This document shows positions 29,190 through 30,542 of a stretch of 30,542 bases of DNA, one piece after another. The number at the start of each line of letters is the position of its first letter. Position 1 is the stretch's first letter. The notes under the pieces are model-generated. The model did not search any database, was not told the DNA's origin, and worked only from the letters and a program-made list of their open reading frames with translations. Position numbers and translations under genes: made by a program. The DNA comes from JACGMN01 sp964522635 (GTDB taxonomy: Archaea; Halobacteriota; Syntropharchaeia; Alkanophagales; Methanospirareceae), in contig CAZFWT010000012.1 in NCBI GenBank assembly GCA_964522635.1, positions 1 to 30,542 on the forward strand, in the 5' to 3' direction.

Positions 29190-29400
29190 TATTGTTTAAG
29201 TTTTTATAGTAATTATAGAATTTTTATAGCAAAATTGTTTTGCGTTCTTCGGGCATCGGACGAAAAGTTGACGGGGAAATGGCAAAACTGCTGTGTGAAA
29301 TGCCTTCTTTTCATTGCACCACGATTGAACCACACTCCACCACGATTGCACCACGTTGTACCACACATCCCACCACATTGCACCAATTCCACCACGGAGA
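29190..29400. repeat. AT-rich tract followed by helically phased ACCAC array (candidate origin)
   Basis: An AT-rich block with three TATAG steps (about 29197-29245) precedes eight ACCAC/ACCAA motifs starting at 29318, 29329, 29339, 29350, 29360, 29372, 29382 and 29391. Spacings are 11, 10, 11, 10, 12, 10 and 9 bp, close to one DNA turn. It lies in a convergent gap of about 400 bp (29010-29410) with no gene. AT-rich DNA plus phased binding sites is the usual form of an iteron origin or a centromere-like site. Confidence 0.6.
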
Positions 29401-29410
29401 TGGCGGGATA

Positions 29411-29944
29411 TCACACACTGCCGACAATCACGAACAGCCCAAAGAAGATGCTGCCGTTAATAGCCATGTGGAGAATGATGTTCGGGAGCTGTGAGTCACG
29501 CCACACGGTCACGATGCAAGAAAGCAAAGCGAATATGAACGCGCCGATGTACGCGGACTGTAGGTTAAGCCCGTAAGCGGCATAGTGGAAGACGGCGAAG
29601 AGGGCGGCAACTATCAGCGAAGACGCCAAGATATTGGTCGCAGGTGTGCGTATCACGCCCCGGAGAAAATAATAGACCATCGTCAGCAAGAAGCAGAAGA
29701 AGAAGATGCCCTCCACTATCGGCGCAATCAGCACCACGATAAAGAACTGGTCGCGCAATATCCAGTCCTGGATGAACTGGAAGAGGCCGGAGGAGGGTGT
29801 TCCGATCAGGAAGAGAGAGTTGTACTTGCCCAGCAGCACGTAAAAGATGCTTATGCCGATGCCGACCAGGAAATCTGCCTTCCAGTCGTCACTCACGCCG
29901 ATGAACCCGTTCAGACCGTTGAAGCCGTTCCTGTCAACGTCCAT
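29411..29944 (-). CDS. CPBP/CAAX-protease-like membrane protein with altered active-site motif
   Basis: A 177-residue polytopic membrane protein with about five hydrophobic helices. APIVEGIFFFCFLL (about 100-113) sits where CPBP intramembrane proteases have EExxxR, followed by AALFAVFHYAAYG (FxxxH-like) and NIILHMAINGSIF (HxxxN-like). The second Glu and the Arg of motif 1 are replaced, so proteolysis may be lost or changed. Such proteins are common in archaeal genomes and elements, some linked to immunity or secretion. It is last of a three-gene minus-strand operon. Confidence 0.65.
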   Translation of the reverse strand: MDVDRNGFNGLNGFIGVSDDWKADFLVGIGISIFYVLLGKYNSLFLIGTPSSGLFQFIQDWILRDQFFIVVLIAPIVEGIFFFCFLLTMVYYFLRGVIRTPATNILASSLIVAALFAVFHYAAYGLNLQSAYIGAFIFALLSCIVTVWRDSQLPNIILHMAINGSIFFGLFVIVGSV

Positions 29945-29945
29945 C

Positions 29946-30140
29946 TTAGCGCATCCTCCCGCCCCACAGCTTCGTGAAGCCGATTATAGCAACAACCGCC
30001 CCGCCCGCCATGAGCAGATATATAACGCCCGTTCTGAACTGCGATGCGTAGACTACAATGAGCCAGTAGCAGAGTAGGATGCCAACTAGCGCAATCCCGA
30101 CCACTCTTTTGATGTCCGCAGGCAAAAGTTTATTGTTCAT
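29946..30140 (-). CDS. Small two-helix membrane protein (64 aa)
   Basis: ATG at 30140 overlaps the stop of the upstream gene (ATGA), so the in-frame GTG at 30152 is not needed. Two hydrophobic helices (VVGIALVGILLCYWLIVVY and GVIYLLMAGGAVVAIIGF) are joined by a short polar loop, with basic residues at both ends, predicting both termini in the cytoplasm. It ends 1 bp before the CPBP-like gene. Function unknown. Confidence 0.65.
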   Translation of the reverse strand: MNNKLLPADIKRVVGIALVGILLCYWLIVVYASQFRTGVIYLLMAGGAVVAIIGFTKLWGGRMR

Positions 30141-30487
30141 TCTACTAGACACTTCTCAAATTCATCAATCAACCGCCTCCCCATGCGCGGGTCGGCGATT
30201 GAGAGAAATATCGTGCGAGAAAAGTCATTTGCCCTGCTCCACCGTTCCACCAGCTCAGGAATAAGTGTTTTCGGTGTTTTCTCAGGCCGGAAATGAGTAA
30301 GCGGGAATTTTTGGATGTAGTTTAAAAGGTTGGCTGTCAGATTCTCCCATATTTCCCGCTCTGTTCCCGTCTTCATGCGCGTTAGCCCCGCTTTGCTTTT
30401 ATTCTCGATAACTGCCACCACTTCCTCCCGTTTCTCGCGGGCTTTCCCCCAAAGATAGTGATACTGAAACAAAGTTCGCAATGTCAC
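30137..30487 (-). CDS. Hypothetical helical protein, 5' end possibly cut by an intron (116 aa)
   Basis: A soluble, basic, helical protein of 116 residues from a GTG at 30487, with W and R-rich helices (LWGKAREKREEVVAVIENK, TEREIWENLTANLLNYIQ). No family recognised. The GTG is only 5 bp from the putative group II intron end at 30492, so the true N-terminus may lie on the other side of the intron and the gene may be interrupted. First visible gene of the three-gene minus operon. Confidence 0.55.
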   Translation of the reverse strand: MTLRTLFQYHYLWGKAREKREEVVAVIENKSKAGLTRMKTGTEREIWENLTANLLNYIQKFPLTHFRPEKTPKTLIPELVERWSRANDFSRTIFLSIADPRMGRRLIDEFEKCLVE

Positions 30488-30491
30488 CTTA

Positions 30492-30542
30492 GTGCGCCGA
30501 GAAAGACCATGCTATCCAGTTTGGTGAAAGTCCGACCTGAGG
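30492..30542 (+). mobile_element. Probable 5' end of a group II intron (partial)
   Basis: Starts with GTGCGCC, matching the group II 5' consensus GUGYG. About 33 bases later comes TTGGTGAAAGTCCGA, a short hairpin with the loop sequence 'GGTGAAAGTCC' common near the start of domain I in bacterial and archaeal group II introns. Only 51 bases are in the window; no reverse transcriptase or domain V can be seen. Confidence 0.5.

Larger units (their letters stand above)
23126..30542. mobile_element. Integrated element 2 (left end at about 23126-23140, right end beyond the window)
   Basis: Starts where PfpI similarity stops, followed directly by a tyrosine integrase. Contents to the window edge are element-like: small overlapping genes, Zn-ribbon and HTH proteins, iterons, a phased repeat array, small membrane proteins and a probable group II intron. 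The right attachment site is not visible, so the assignment of genes near 29411-30487 to the element is provisional. Confidence 0.65.

Noticed and set aside
29300..29400. CRISPR-like array
   Set aside because: Units are only about 10 bp with no spacers of regular length and no cas genes in the window.
29196..29414. Minus-strand frame with repeated Trp/Val over the ACCAC array
   Set aside because: The repeat period (about 10.4 bp) is not a multiple of three, so the peptide is a by-product of the DNA array.

Overview
The window looks like chromosomal DNA of a euryarchaeon, probably an uncultivated one. Many genes have an archaeal TATA box 24-30 bp upstream of the start codon, so their transcripts are probably leaderless. 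Archaeal-type genes are present, including a lone DUF35 OB-fold/Zn-ribbon protein, an MthK-like K+ channel and a GABA-type aminotransferase with a four-Cys insert. No rRNA, tRNA or CRISPR array was seen. The lineage cannot be fixed from this sequence alone; a methanogen or ANME/Syntrophoarchaeum relative is only a guess.

Host segment, 1-14524. A two-gene minus-strand operon (aldehyde dehydrogenase, then class-III aminotransferase) probably degrades GABA or another omega-amino acid. It is followed by a membrane protein, a tiny Cys/Arg-rich ORF coupled to a helical protein, and a ferritin-like protein. Next, two close paralogous ArsR-like regulators in opposite orientation flank a decayed sodium:solute symporter and the 3' remnant of a class II photolyase. 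A DNA-repair cluster follows: a cysteine-free MutY-like glycosylase, UV-damage endonuclease UvsE and an Fpg/Nei-family enzyme. Between MutY and UvsE lie two copies of an apparent small-RNA gene. The segment ends with the DUF35 protein, the K+ channel and a coiled-coil protein built from 14-residue repeats.

Element 1, 14517-22722, is an integrated element of about 8.2 kb whose ends can be placed to the base. The 8-bp core CACTCTTT occurs at both ends, and joining the flanks through it restores one uninterrupted 126-codon gene. The element carries a tyrosine integrase, a tiny protein and a lone M41-like peptidase on the plus strand. On the minus strand is one long, largely stop/start-overlapping operon: two winged-helix proteins, several tiny proteins, a tail tape-measure-like protein, a YkgJ-type cysteine-cluster protein and three small proteins. 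No capsid, portal or terminase gene was recognised, so it resembles a tail-gene-carrying satellite or a reduced provirus. The winged-helix gene contains repeated palindromic motifs that could be its origin or operator.

A short host stretch, 22723-23130, holds the promoter and 5' part of the split gene and the 3' part of a PfpI/DJ-1 gene. The PfpI gene is cut by element 2 (about 23126 to beyond the window). Element 2 starts with a second tyrosine integrase, which has an N-terminal HTH and lacks the usual first catalytic Arg. It continues with an overlapping chain of small genes around a 455-residue protein whose gene carries iteron-like repeats, then HTH/Zn-ribbon and HExxH proteins, an operator-like TTATCGCCAA repeat set, an AT-rich tract followed by a helically phased ACCAC array (candidate origin), and a minus-strand set of membrane proteins. 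The last 51 bases look like the 5' end of a group II intron.
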